Positions 1-6,518 of a DNA stretch of 16,449 nucleotides are shown here, in pieces. This DNA is from JACMJP01 sp046160675. Lineage in GTDB: Bacteria; Bacteroidota; Bacteroidia; Chitinophagales; BACL12. The notes below the pieces were generated by a model. It was not told the DNA's origin. It was given only the letters and a program-made list of their open reading frames with translations, and searched no databases. Each line of letters begins with the position of its first letter. The first letter of the stretch is position 1. A program made the position numbers and the translations under genes. The stretch spans positions 1 through 16,449 of the forward strand of contig JBJXHH010000025.1 in NCBI GenBank assembly GCA_046160675.1. The letters are read 5' to 3'.

Positions 1-266
1 AGGCTTTCTGCCTGTGCAAGTTTTTCGAGATTGGATTCAATGAGGTCTGAAATTTTTTGCAAGTACTTGGCACGGGTTGTTGCATCAGATTTGCTCCAGG
101 ATGGAAATGCTTTCTGCGCCGCATGTACGGCTGCATCAACATCTGCTTCATTACCATCAGGTACTTGTGAAAAAACTACAGAGGTTGCCGGTTCAATATT
201 ATCTAAATATTGGCCGGAGATGGGTTTTTGGAGATTTCCATCAATATAATTCTGTAATATCTGCAA
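1..266 (-). CDS. Aldehyde dehydrogenase family protein, N-terminal part (partial)
   Basis: The reading frame runs off the left edge, so only the first 88 or so residues are visible. They read NYIDGNLQKPISG, then NIEPAT, then PDGNEADVDAAVHAAQKAF and W. This is the typical start of the NAD(P)-dependent aldehyde dehydrogenase superfamily: the N-Y-I-x-G opening, the xxPAT strand, and the helix with DVDxAVxAAxxAFxxW that begins the Rossmann domain. The catalytic Cys and Glu would lie outside the window, so substrate class cannot be assigned. The frame is closed by TAG at 267-269, and the first usable codon is TTG at 264-266, giving a start of (M)QILQNYIDG, a normal length for this family. A GGAAG sequence lies about 7 nt upstream of that TTG. 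An upstream frameshift is an alternative explanation for the missing ATG. Family assignment is firm; start is inferred. Confidence 0.85.
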   Translation of the reverse strand, partial: MQILQNYIDGNLQKPISGQYLDNIEPATSVVFSQVPDGNEADVDAAVHAAQKAFPSWSKSDATTRAKYLQKISDLIESNLEKLAQAES

Positions 267-366
267 CTATCTGCTTCCGTAAAAAGTGAAAAATTGGTGA
301 CCGGTGGCTAAGATAAAACAGAAAATGCAGGAAGACAAGCACCTGAGGTGTTTTGTTGCCTGAAGT

Positions 367-1065
367 TTACTGAGTAGCATGTGCAAGGGCTGCAATGCTT
401 ACTTTTGTTCCGCTTATTTTGAGTATTTCATTTGCGCAGGCTTCCAGAGTGGAGCCGGTAGTAATAACATCATCTATAAGTAGAATATGTTTACCTGAGA
501 TTTTTTCAGGATGTGGAACTGAAAAAATGCTGTCAACATTTTTCCATCTTTCGCTGCGGCTTTTCCTTGTTTGCGTTTGAGTAAAAACATTTCTCACCAG
601 GATATTTTTATCAAAAGGTTTTTGCAAGGTTTCACTTAGGCCCTCGCCCAGCAAATCTGATTGATTATATCCTCTTTTGTCTAATTTGTGTTTATGCAAA
701 GGCACAGAAGTAATTATGTCCACATTTTTAAAGTCATCAGATTCCTGAAGTTGGTAGCCGAATAACCTGCCAAGGTGGATACCAATGTCAGTTCTTCCTT
801 TATACTTGAGCTGGTGTATCATGTGCTGAACACGGGTTTGTTTGATGTAATGATAAAGGGCAGTGGCAGCTTCAATATGTACCCTTCCCCAAAAATGTTT
901 TTCAACCGGGTTTTCATGGTGTAGGTGATAGTTAGTTTTTGGTAATGTAAGCTGGCAGGTGAGGCAAATCATTTTTTCACCTGTGCCCAGGGGCTGCTCA
1001 CATGCTAGGCAGAGGTTTGGAAATACTAATGCAGCAATATCATTTAATATCTGCAATTGTTTCAT
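367..1065 (-). CDS. comF: ComF family phosphoribosyltransferase-like protein
   Basis: This 232-residue protein has the ComF layout. An N-terminal four-cysteine zinc site (C19xxC22 and C34xxC37) is followed by a type I phosphoribosyltransferase fold whose PRPP loop is visible near the C-terminus: ILLIDDVITTGST at about 194-206, with the acidic pair D198-D199 and the TTGST phosphate-binding turn. The central KRGYNQSDLL segment is also characteristic of ComF/GntX. ComF proteins are required for natural transformation in several bacteria and help bring single-stranded DNA into the cytoplasm; whether they act as enzymes is not settled. The gene is divergent from comEC across about 60 bp, which strengthens the DNA-uptake reading. 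ATG at 1063-1065 is the only sensible start, and the length is normal for the family (200-240 residues). Confidence 0.93.
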   Translation of the reverse strand: MKQLQILNDIAALVFPNLCLACEQPLGTGEKMICLTCQLTLPKTNYHLHHENPVEKHFWGRVHIEAATALYHYIKQTRVQHMIHQLKYKGRTDIGIHLGRLFGYQLQESDDFKNVDIITSVPLHKHKLDKRGYNQSDLLGEGLSETLQKPFDKNILVRNVFTQTQTRKSRSERWKNVDSIFSVPHPEKISGKHILLIDDVITTGSTLEACANEILKISGTKVSIAALAHATQ

Positions 1066-1124
1066 AGAAAATTCTTATGTTAAAATTATAAAAAATTGTA
1101 TTTTCAAATTAGAATTTCCAATCC

Positions 1125-3218
1125 ATGTGGAACAAAGTACCTGCAGTACGGCTTCTGTTTCCCTTCCTAACCGGAATTGTAATTGCATTACATGTAGTTT
1201 TCCCACAGGTCATTATTACAGTATTTTTCTGGGTTTCCCTGATATTCTTAGCTGCTTTCTTTTTTCTTCAAAAGCTCGCAAAGTCTTTCAGGCTGCATGT
1301 TTTTAGGGGTATTGTATTACAAATTGTGTTATTAGCCGGTGGAATATATCTTGTTCAAATCAGAGACCCTTTGCATCAAAAAAACTATTTCGGAAATGCT
1401 ATAAATAGGGCAGACGTTTTTAAAATAAAAATCCTTACTCCGCCGGAAGAAAAAGCAAAAACAATAAAACTTACTGTGAGCATCGAATCTGCTTTCATTG
1501 GTGATGAAGAGGAGCCAACTTCCGGTAAGAGTTTAGTTTACATAAAAAAAGACAGTGCCAAAAGTCAGCAATTTTCTTATGGAGATATTTTATATATCAA
1601 AAATGAATTTCAGGCGCCCGAAGAAATCAAAAATCCATATGAATTTGATTACAAAAAGTATCTGGCTAACCAGGGGATTCATTTCACTGCATTTATTCAA
1701 AACGAAGAGTATGTCAAATATGATGAAAACGAAGCAAAAGGTTTTTGGAAAATGATCTTTTCCTCAAGGTTACATTTTGAAAACCTGATACAGGAACATA
1801 TTCATAACGCAGATGCCAAGAGTGTGAGCGGCGCATTACTGCTGGGTGTTCGTTCATCAATAAGTGATGATATTAGTCAAGCATATGCAAACACAGGTAC
1901 AATGCATATTTTATCCGTAAGCGGTTTACATGTCGGCATCTTGTTTTTTATCATTGACTGGCTTCTAAGATTTATCCCCTACTTTAAAGTAAGAAAGTTC
2001 AAGAACAAAATGGTAAAAGCTATTCTCATAACTATTATCATTTGGTTTTATGCATGTATTACTGGATTATCGCCATCAGTTTCAAGGTCAGCAGTAATGT
2101 TTACGTTTCTCATTTTTGGAAGAATTGATACAAAGTATACCAACTCCTATAATATTCTTGCAAGTTCTGCCTTACCCTTGTTATTTATTAATCCATTCAT
2201 GATAACACAAGTTGGCTTTCAACTTTCTTACCTGGCTATCCTTGGTATAGTAACTTTTCAGCCCAAGATCAATAAGTTATATTTTCCTTCTACCATTATA
2301 GGGAAATATATCTGGAGCCTTGGTACTGTATCAATCGGTGCACAGCTTGGAACTGTTCCCGTTACTATCCTTTATTTCCACCAGTTCCCTAATTATTTTT
2401 TACTATCAAACATCATTGCCATTCCTATCTCTTTTGTTGTATTGCTTGCAGGCATCTTATTTTTTAGTCTCTCATTTATTCAGGTAATAAATCCATTTAC
2501 TGGGTGGATTTTAGAGTTTAGTATGAACGTTTTAAACAAGTCAGTAGTTGTGGTAGATAAAATTCCCGGCGCATTAACTGACAAGCTGTTTATAACTCCC
2601 TGGCAAACAATTTTGTTTTACATCATTTTAATTTTTTTAGGAATTTTTATTTACTCAAAGCAAAAACAATTTTTATTATATACACTCCTTGCTACATGTA
2701 TTCTGTGTACAGCTGTGGGAGTAAAAAAATTTTACCGGTATCAACAAAATGAAATTATGGCATATGAGTTACCAAAGGATATTGCACTATGCACCACTCA
2801 TGGAAATCAGGCAACTATTTTCTCGGCTAACTTGCTTTCTGACACATCTGCCGATTTTACATTTCATATTGAAAATGATCTTTTGAGTAAATGCATTAAG
2901 TCTTTCCATTTTAAACAATTGCCCGGAAGTAAAATTGCCTTGGAAAATGTATTTATGATTGATACAAATTTGTTCTTAAGCCTTCATAAAAACTTTGAAT
3001 TGCCGAAAGATACTTTACCGCAGATTGATTATGTGATTGTTATGAACAGCCCATTTTTTGAAATTGAAGAAACAGCAAAAATTTTTCCGCAGGCAAAATT
3101 CATTTTCTCCCCTTCAAATAGCTACAAAAGCCTGAATTACTGGACAGATGTGTGTGAAGAAAAAAACATTTCTTTCCATAATATGAAAGACGATGGGTAT
3201 ACTATCCTCACAAAATAA
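1125..3218 (+). CDS. comEC: ComEC/Rec2 family DNA uptake channel protein
   Basis: A 697-residue polytopic membrane protein. The first 75 residues contain hydrophobic helices, followed by an extracytoplasmic soluble part (DUF4131-like, about 80-220) with the PYEFDYKKYLANQGI segment typical of ComEC. The competence domain follows: GALLLGVRSSIS, then MHILSVSGLHVGIL at about 261-272, the signature of the family. Many transmembrane helices then run to about 540. ComEC forms the inner-membrane channel that passes single-stranded DNA into the cytoplasm. The last 150 residues occupy the place of the metallo-beta-lactamase-like nuclease domain, but I find no HxHxDH or similar metal site, so this copy appears to lack that activity. 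ATG 1125 is the first start in frame. Its divergent neighbour is comF. Confidence 0.92.
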   Translation: MWNKVPAVRLLFPFLTGIVIALHVVFPQVIITVFFWVSLIFLAAFFFLQKLAKSFRLHVFRGIVLQIVLLAGGIYLVQIRDPLHQKNYFGNAINRADVFKIKILTPPEEKAKTIKLTVSIESAFIGDEEEPTSGKSLVYIKKDSAKSQQFSYGDILYIKNEFQAPEEIKNPYEFDYKKYLANQGIHFTAFIQNEEYVKYDENEAKGFWKMIFSSRLHFENLIQEHIHNADAKSVSGALLLGVRSSISDDISQAYANTGTMHILSVSGLHVGILFFIIDWLLRFIPYFKVRKFKNKMVKAILITIIIWFYACITGLSPSVSRSAVMFTFLIFGRIDTKYTNSYNILASSALPLLFINPFMITQVGFQLSYLAILGIVTFQPKINKLYFPSTIIGKYIWSLGTVSIGAQLGTVPVTILYFHQFPNYFLLSNIIAIPISFVVLLAGILFFSLSFIQVINPFTGWILEFSMNVLNKSVVVVDKIPGALTDKLFITPWQTILFYIILIFLGIFIYSKQKQFLLYTLLATCILCTAVGVKKFYRYQQNEIMAYELPKDIALCTTHGNQATIFSANLLSDTSADFTFHIENDLLSKCIKSFHFKQLPGSKIALENVFMIDTNLFLSLHKNFELPKDTLPQIDYVIVMNSPFFEIEETAKIFPQAKFIFSPSNSYKSLNYWTDVCEEKNISFHNMKDDGYTILTK

Positions 3219-3251
3219 AATGCCGTAATTTTAAATCGGCAAAGTAAAAAC

Positions 3252-4094
3252 ATGGATATAATAAACTACTTTGAAAATATTCCGCCATTGCACAGAACCT
3301 TGATCATGGCAGGTGGGCTGATGTTTTTCTTCATGTTGGAAAACATAATTCCGCTGTTTAAAGTGCGGTACAAATACCTGAAACATGCGGGAACAAACCT
3401 GTTTTTTACACTGACGACGGTAGTGGTGAATTTTGCTTTTGCATACCTTATCGTGCTGGCAAGTGATTATATGTATGCGCACAAACTGGGACTTGTAAAT
3501 TTTGTGAGTATGCCGCTTTGGGTATACATCATTGTGGGGCTTATGATACTTGATCTTATAGGTGCTTACCTGATCCACCTCATCCAGCATAAAATAAAAT
3601 GGATGTGGAAATTTCACCTCGTTCATCATAGTGATATGCATGTTGATACAACAACTGCGAACAGGCATCACCCGGTAGAAAGTTTTTTCAGAGCAGGGTT
3701 CACCTTACTGGCAGTTATTGTTTCAGGGGCGCCAATGTGGATGGTAATGTTGTATCAAAGTACAAGTGTTGTTTTTTCACAATTTAATCATGCAAATATC
3801 AGTTTCCCCAATTGGCTTGATAAAGGAATAAGTTTTATCATTGTTTCACCTAACATGCATAAAGTACATCATCATTACTTACAACCGCTAACTGATACAA
3901 ATTATGGGAATTTATTTTCTATCTGGGACAGGTTGTTTCGCACTTTTGCTAAAGTGAATGACACAAAAAAAGACCTTGTGTACGGTATAGACCTGCTGAT
4001 GATAGAAAAAGACAGCCAGCAATTAGGTAAGTTGCTGGAAATGCCTTTTAAAAAGTATAAGCCGCTGCCGGGATCGAAATTTTCAGAGAGATGA
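3252..4094 (+). CDS. Fatty acid hydroxylase / sterol desaturase family membrane protein
   Basis: A 280-residue integral membrane protein with the three histidine boxes of the fatty acid hydroxylase superfamily, which bind a di-iron centre: H109xxxH113, H122xxHH126 followed by D132xxTxxR138xHP, and H203xxHH207. Hydrophobic helices lie at about 12-32, 45-75 and 88-110 and between the second and third boxes. Such enzymes hydroxylate or desaturate lipids using O2; the substrate (fatty acid, sphingolipid, carotenoid or sterol-like) cannot be told from this sequence. Bacteroidota make sphingolipids and carotenoids, so either is possible. It starts 33 nt after the comEC stop on the same strand. A small inverted repeat (TGCCG 3221-3225 with CGGCA 3237-3241) lies in that gap. 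Its TGA stop abuts the stop of the convergent methyltransferase gene. Confidence 0.9.
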   Translation: MDIINYFENIPPLHRTLIMAGGLMFFFMLENIIPLFKVRYKYLKHAGTNLFFTLTTVVVNFAFAYLIVLASDYMYAHKLGLVNFVSMPLWVYIIVGLMILDLIGAYLIHLIQHKIKWMWKFHLVHHSDMHVDTTTANRHHPVESFFRAGFTLLAVIVSGAPMWMVMLYQSTSVVFSQFNHANISFPNWLDKGISFIIVSPNMHKVHHHYLQPLTDTNYGNLFSIWDRLFRTFAKVNDTKKDLVYGIDLLMIEKDSQQLGKLLEMPFKKYKPLPGSKFSER

Positions 4095-4745
4095 TCATCG
4101 TTTAATAGCTACCTGTAAATAATGATTGAAGAAAAATTCTTTTTTTAGTTTTTCATGCTGGAGAATTCTAAAGTTTCTGTCTGTTAAAAAATCTTCATAC
4201 TCTTCAAGATCATACTGATGAGGATGAAGGATATCACCCGGTAACAGGCGGAATAGATGCTTAAAAAAACTATAATTATGCGCATCAATAGTAATCACTA
4301 ACTTTCCCCCAGGTTTTACCGCATCTGCAAGTAAGTCATAACATCGCCCCAGGTTAGACACATGATTAATTGCATTCATACAAAACACAATATCATATTT
4401 GCCTCTTGTATGCAATTCTTCCAGCGGGATACTTAAAAACTGTACGCCAGAATAATTCTTTTTTTTAAAATGTGAAAGCTTCTTGTCGTATTCATCCAAT
4501 AAAGGATCCAGGGCATCCACTTCGCAATCGGGCAGATTCATAAAAATACCCGCTGGGCCACACCCCGCATCCAGGATACGTTTGCCGGATTCCACGGGGC
4601 AGGAAATACTCACCATGTCAAGCAGTTTCTGCCAATAATTTCTTTTCCATTCCAGGTATTCTTCGATATTTTTCCCTTGCAAATAGTTTTCCCACCAGCG
4701 CAATTCCGCTTTTTGAGCAAGATTCCATTTTAAGGTTTTTTTCAT
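4095..4745 (-). CDS. Class I SAM-dependent methyltransferase
   Basis: A 216-residue soluble protein with a Rossmann-type methyltransferase core. Motif I is ILDAGCGPAGIF (57-68), which binds S-adenosylmethionine. The acidic residue ending strand 2 is probably D77 in CEVDALDP. YDIVFCMNAINHV (117-129) is the motif IV region, and LLADAVKPGGKLVITID (138-154) is the usual post-motif IV segment of the Methyltransf_11/25 type. An N-terminal stretch rich in Trp (KWNLAQKAELRWWENYL) probably forms a substrate lid. The substrate cannot be inferred; small-molecule methylation is most typical of this fold. ATG 4743-4745 is the start. It is divergent from the Smr-domain gene with 31 bp between starts and ends back to back with the hydroxylase gene. 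Confidence 0.88.
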   Translation of the reverse strand: MKKTLKWNLAQKAELRWWENYLQGKNIEEYLEWKRNYWQKLLDMVSISCPVESGKRILDAGCGPAGIFMNLPDCEVDALDPLLDEYDKKLSHFKKKNYSGVQFLSIPLEELHTRGKYDIVFCMNAINHVSNLGRCYDLLADAVKPGGKLVITIDAHNYSFFKHLFRLLPGDILHPHQYDLEEYEDFLTDRNFRILQHEKLKKEFFFNHYLQVAIKR

Positions 4746-4748
4746 GTG

Positions 4749-4756
4749 TACCTTTG
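4749..4756 (+). promoter_or_regulatory. Bacteroidota-type -7 promoter box
   Basis: TACCTTTG fits the consensus TAnnTTTG used by the primary sigma factor of Bacteroidota. It would start transcription at about 4762, giving a leader of about 15 nt before the GTG at 4777. I see no clear TTG -33 element at the usual distance upstream. Confidence 0.5.
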
Positions 4757-4776
4757 TTACCCAACCTTTTTGAATA

Positions 4777-5772
4777 GTGGCGAAGTTACCAATTGGAACA
4801 AAAGTATTTGTAATCGAAACCGGTGAACTTGGTTTTGTTATTGATTATTATCCTGACTTTACTGCAGCAGTAAACATAGAAGGGGAACTTGTGAAAGTTC
4901 ATGAAACAGGAATAATTGCTGCTAAAGAATTTGGTGTGTTTTATAAAAAAGAAGAAAAAAAGGTTGAAGAAAGTAAAGTAAATTTTTTGACAGTAAAGGG
5001 AATATCCATCGTATTTCAGGCAGTAAAGAATATAACAGGCAGCACTATTAGGTTTGATGTTTTTCTCATAAATAATTCAGATTCTGATCTTCTTTATTTT
5101 TATGAATATTTTTCTGCAAATACACTCCGACATAAATTCAGGAAAGAGATAAAACAAGGATCATTTACCCTTTTGCATGAATTTAAAACTGATCATCTGA
5201 ATGACTTACCGGCTATAAAAATTTCCTGCTGGAGGAAAACTGCTGAACAAGCCTCTGAGATAGCATTTCAAAAAGAAATTAAACTCAGAGCGAAGCAATT
5301 TTTTACAAAACTGGAAAGTGTGGATTTTAATAAAACAGGATTGCTTGTTTATGAGGTAGCAAGTGAAATTGGTTCAAAAAAAATTCAACCTGCAGAAAAA
5401 ACAGAGGTAGATGTTTTTAGGGAGTATGCTAAAAAGAAACTAGCTGCAGAAAAAAATCAAAGAAATCACATAGTGGTGCAAAAGGCTATTATGCCAGATG
5501 CAATTGATTTACATATAGAAAAATTGGAAAAAAATTATCAAAAGTTGAGTAACAGCGAAATACTGAACATTCAACTTTCAAACTGCAGGGATTTTGTTGC
5601 AAAGGCTATTTCCAATAAGCTTGAAAGAATTTATGTAATCCATGGCTTGGGTAAGGGTGTTCTGAAAAATGCCGTTGAAGAAGTGTTAAAAGAATACCCC
5701 GAGATTGTTTCATACAATAATAATTACCATCCTCGTTTTGGATTTGGTGCAACTGAAATACTTTTGCAGTAG
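4777..5772 (+). CDS. DUF2027-like / Smr domain-containing protein
   Basis: A 331-residue protein. The C-terminal 90 residues are an Smr domain: DLH at 244-246, the VIHGLGKGVLK core at about 287-297 (the HGxGxG motif), and the closing FGFGATEILL. Smr domains, first seen in MutS2, bind or cut nucleic acids; stand-alone and fused forms act on RNA or on branched DNA, and some cleave mRNA in ribosome quality control. The N-terminal part (IGTKVFVIETGELGFVIDYY, about 6-25) is a small beta domain with a KOW/SH3-like look, followed by a beta-sandwich-like region as in the Bacteroidota DUF2027 family. A charged linker (about 205-240) separates the halves. The start is GTG at 4777; no ATG lies near it in frame. 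The position 20 nt behind a good -7 box supports it. rnpB follows 19 nt after the stop. Confidence 0.85.
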   Translation: MAKLPIGTKVFVIETGELGFVIDYYPDFTAAVNIEGELVKVHETGIIAAKEFGVFYKKEEKKVEESKVNFLTVKGISIVFQAVKNITGSTIRFDVFLINNSDSDLLYFYEYFSANTLRHKFRKEIKQGSFTLLHEFKTDHLNDLPAIKISCWRKTAEQASEIAFQKEIKLRAKQFFTKLESVDFNKTGLLVYEVASEIGSKKIQPAEKTEVDVFREYAKKKLAAEKNQRNHIVVQKAIMPDAIDLHIEKLEKNYQKLSNSEILNIQLSNCRDFVAKAISNKLERIYVIHGLGKGVLKNAVEEVLKEYPEIVSYNNNYHPRFGFGATEILLQ

Positions 5773-5792
5773 ATAAAAGTTCTTTACATTAT
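5762..5792 (+). promoter_or_regulatory. Probable rnpB promoter
   Basis: TTTTG at 5762-5766 resembles the -33 element, and TACATTAT at 5785-5792 matches TAnnTTTG except at the last two positions, with an 18-nt spacer. Transcription would begin at the 5' end of the RNase P RNA. The element overlaps the end of the Smr-domain gene. Confidence 0.4.
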
Positions 5793-6167
5793 TCTGCAAG
5801 CCGGTTTATCGCCCCTCGTTTAGTCGGAGGGAGGAAAGTCCGGATAGCACAGAACACCGCACCACCGAAATGATGGCCCGCCTTTGGCGGGAAACAGTGC
5901 CACAGAAAATAACTGTCCCGCCTCTGGCGGGATGAGGGTGAAAATGTGAGGTAAGAGCTCACAAGTTATTTTGGTAACAAAGTAATTGGGTAAACTTTGC
6001 GGGCTACAATGCCAAATAAGTTAAAGTGTTTATTCCTGACTTGTTGGGAATAAAGAATGGCTGTTCGCTAAAATCTTTAATGGGTAGGCAGCAAGATCCC
6101 ATTTGTGAAAATGGGACAAGATAAATGATAAACATTAAAACAGAATCCGGCTTATGAGCTTGCAGAA
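5791..6167 (+). ncRNA. rnpB: RNase P RNA (M1 RNA-like, type A)
   Basis: The catalytic RNA of ribonuclease P, which removes 5' leaders from pre-tRNAs. Its ends pair as a 10-bp P1 stem: TTCTGCAAGC at 5792-5801 with GCTTGCAGAA at 6158-6167. Conserved blocks are in place: GAGGAAAGTCCGGA (5831-5844, 5' part of P4), the CCACAGAAAATAA segment (about 5900-5912), GAGGGTGAAAATGTGAGGTAAGAGCTCAC (about 5934-5962; see family consensus GGGTGAAA and GGTAAGAG), GGGTAAAC near 5989, and AGATAAATGA plus ACAGAATCCGGCTTAT (6119-6128 and 6140-6155, 3' part of P4). Length of about 377 nt is normal. Two hairpins, CCCGCCTTTGGCGGG (5877-5891) and CCCGCCTCTGGCGGG (5917-5931), occupy variable stem positions in the specificity domain. 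Confidence 0.95.
5877..5931. repeat. Pair of near-identical GC-rich palindromes inside rnpB
   Basis: CCCGCCTTTGGCGGG (5877-5891) and CCCGCCTCTGGCGGG (5917-5931) are 15-nt hairpins differing at one loop base, 25 nt apart, in an otherwise AT-rich region. They fall where RNase P RNA has variable terminal stems (near P12 and P13/P14 by comparison with the E. coli order), so they fold as part of the RNA. Confidence 0.7.
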
Positions 6168-6176
6168 TTTTTTTTT
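6158..6176 (+). terminator. rnpB 3' end: P1 strand plus T-run
   Basis: The 3' strand of P1 (6158-6167) is followed at once by nine T residues (6168-6176). Release after a stable stem followed by U-rich RNA fits intrinsic termination, though the stem's partner is 360 nt away. Some read-through may serve the short frame behind it. Confidence 0.5.
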
Positions 6177-6191
6177 AAATTAATACCTCTT

Positions 6192-6389
6192 ATTGATACG
6201 AACGGTAAATATGTTCTCTGCCCATTTTGCGGAATGCCCACTCAAATAGTCTGGGTGCATGGGCACGGGCAATGCATGAATTGCAAAACAAATTTTCATG
6301 AATGCTGCCAGGGTGAAACCACAGAAAACGAAACTATTTTAAAAGAAGCAAAAAACACTCTGGAAAAAAAACTTAACCCTACAAAGTAA
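6192..6389 (+). CDS. Small Cys/His-rich zinc-ribbon-like protein, start codon unclear
   Basis: A short frame too small for most gene finders. From ATT 6192 it reads IDTNGKYVLCPFCGMPTQ, then IVWVHGHGQCMNCKTNFHECCQGE, then a charged helical tail to TAA 6387-6389 (about 65 residues). Two CxxC knuckles 14 residues apart, with an HGH between them, and a following HECC are what a treble-clef or zinc-ribbon would show. The frame stays open upstream to the stop at 6129-6131, through the 3' end of rnpB, but holds no ATG, GTG or TTG before ATG 6234, which would remove the first knuckle. Possible starts are ATA 6183 or ATT 6192. It may be a real gene with a non-standard start, or one that lost its start by mutation or sequencing error. 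Function unknown. The rest of the 6177-6518 interval holds the inverted repeat listed below. Confidence 0.55.
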   Translation: MDTNGKYVLCPFCGMPTQIVWVHGHGQCMNCKTNFHECCQGETTENETILKEAKNTLEKKLNPTK

Positions 6390-6467
6390 CAGCACCTCAA
6401 TCTCTAAAATCTTTCATTAAATGCGAAAAATCAGCATGAACAATCTATTTTTACACTTGATAATTAA

Positions 6468-6495
6468 AAGTGCCTCACACCGATTTCCGGCACTT
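6468..6495. promoter_or_regulatory. Inverted repeat upstream of the response regulator gene
   Basis: AAGTGCC (6468-6474) and GGCACTT (6489-6495) are perfect 7-nt arms around a 14-nt spacer, ending 23 nt before the start codon at 6519. A further CACTT copy lies at 6454-6458, opposite in orientation to the AAGTG of the first arm. No T-run follows, so an operator (possibly autoregulatory) is likelier than a terminator. Confidence 0.4.
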
Positions 6496-6518
6496 GAATC
6501 ATGAATACTTGAACAACA

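Noticed and set aside
337..353. Small hairpin AAGCACC-TGA-GGTGTTT between comF and the aldehyde dehydrogenase gene, as a terminator
   Set aside because: The stem is short with a wobble pair, and no T-run follows on the minus strand, where both genes are read.
3231..3671. Minus-strand open frame opposite the hydroxylase gene, rich in His and Cys
   Set aside because: The His and Cys residues arise from the complement of the plus-strand gene, whose three histidine boxes are in proper order; no start context or domain.
5877..5931. Paired palindromes as a CRISPR-like or attachment site
   Set aside because: There are only two copies, and both sit inside conserved RNase P RNA structure, so they are RNA stems.
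6485..6512. Sigma-54 -24/-12 promoter before the response regulator gene
   Set aside because: CGGCACTTGAATCATGA lacks the GC doublet at the right spacing for -12, so it does not fit the consensus.
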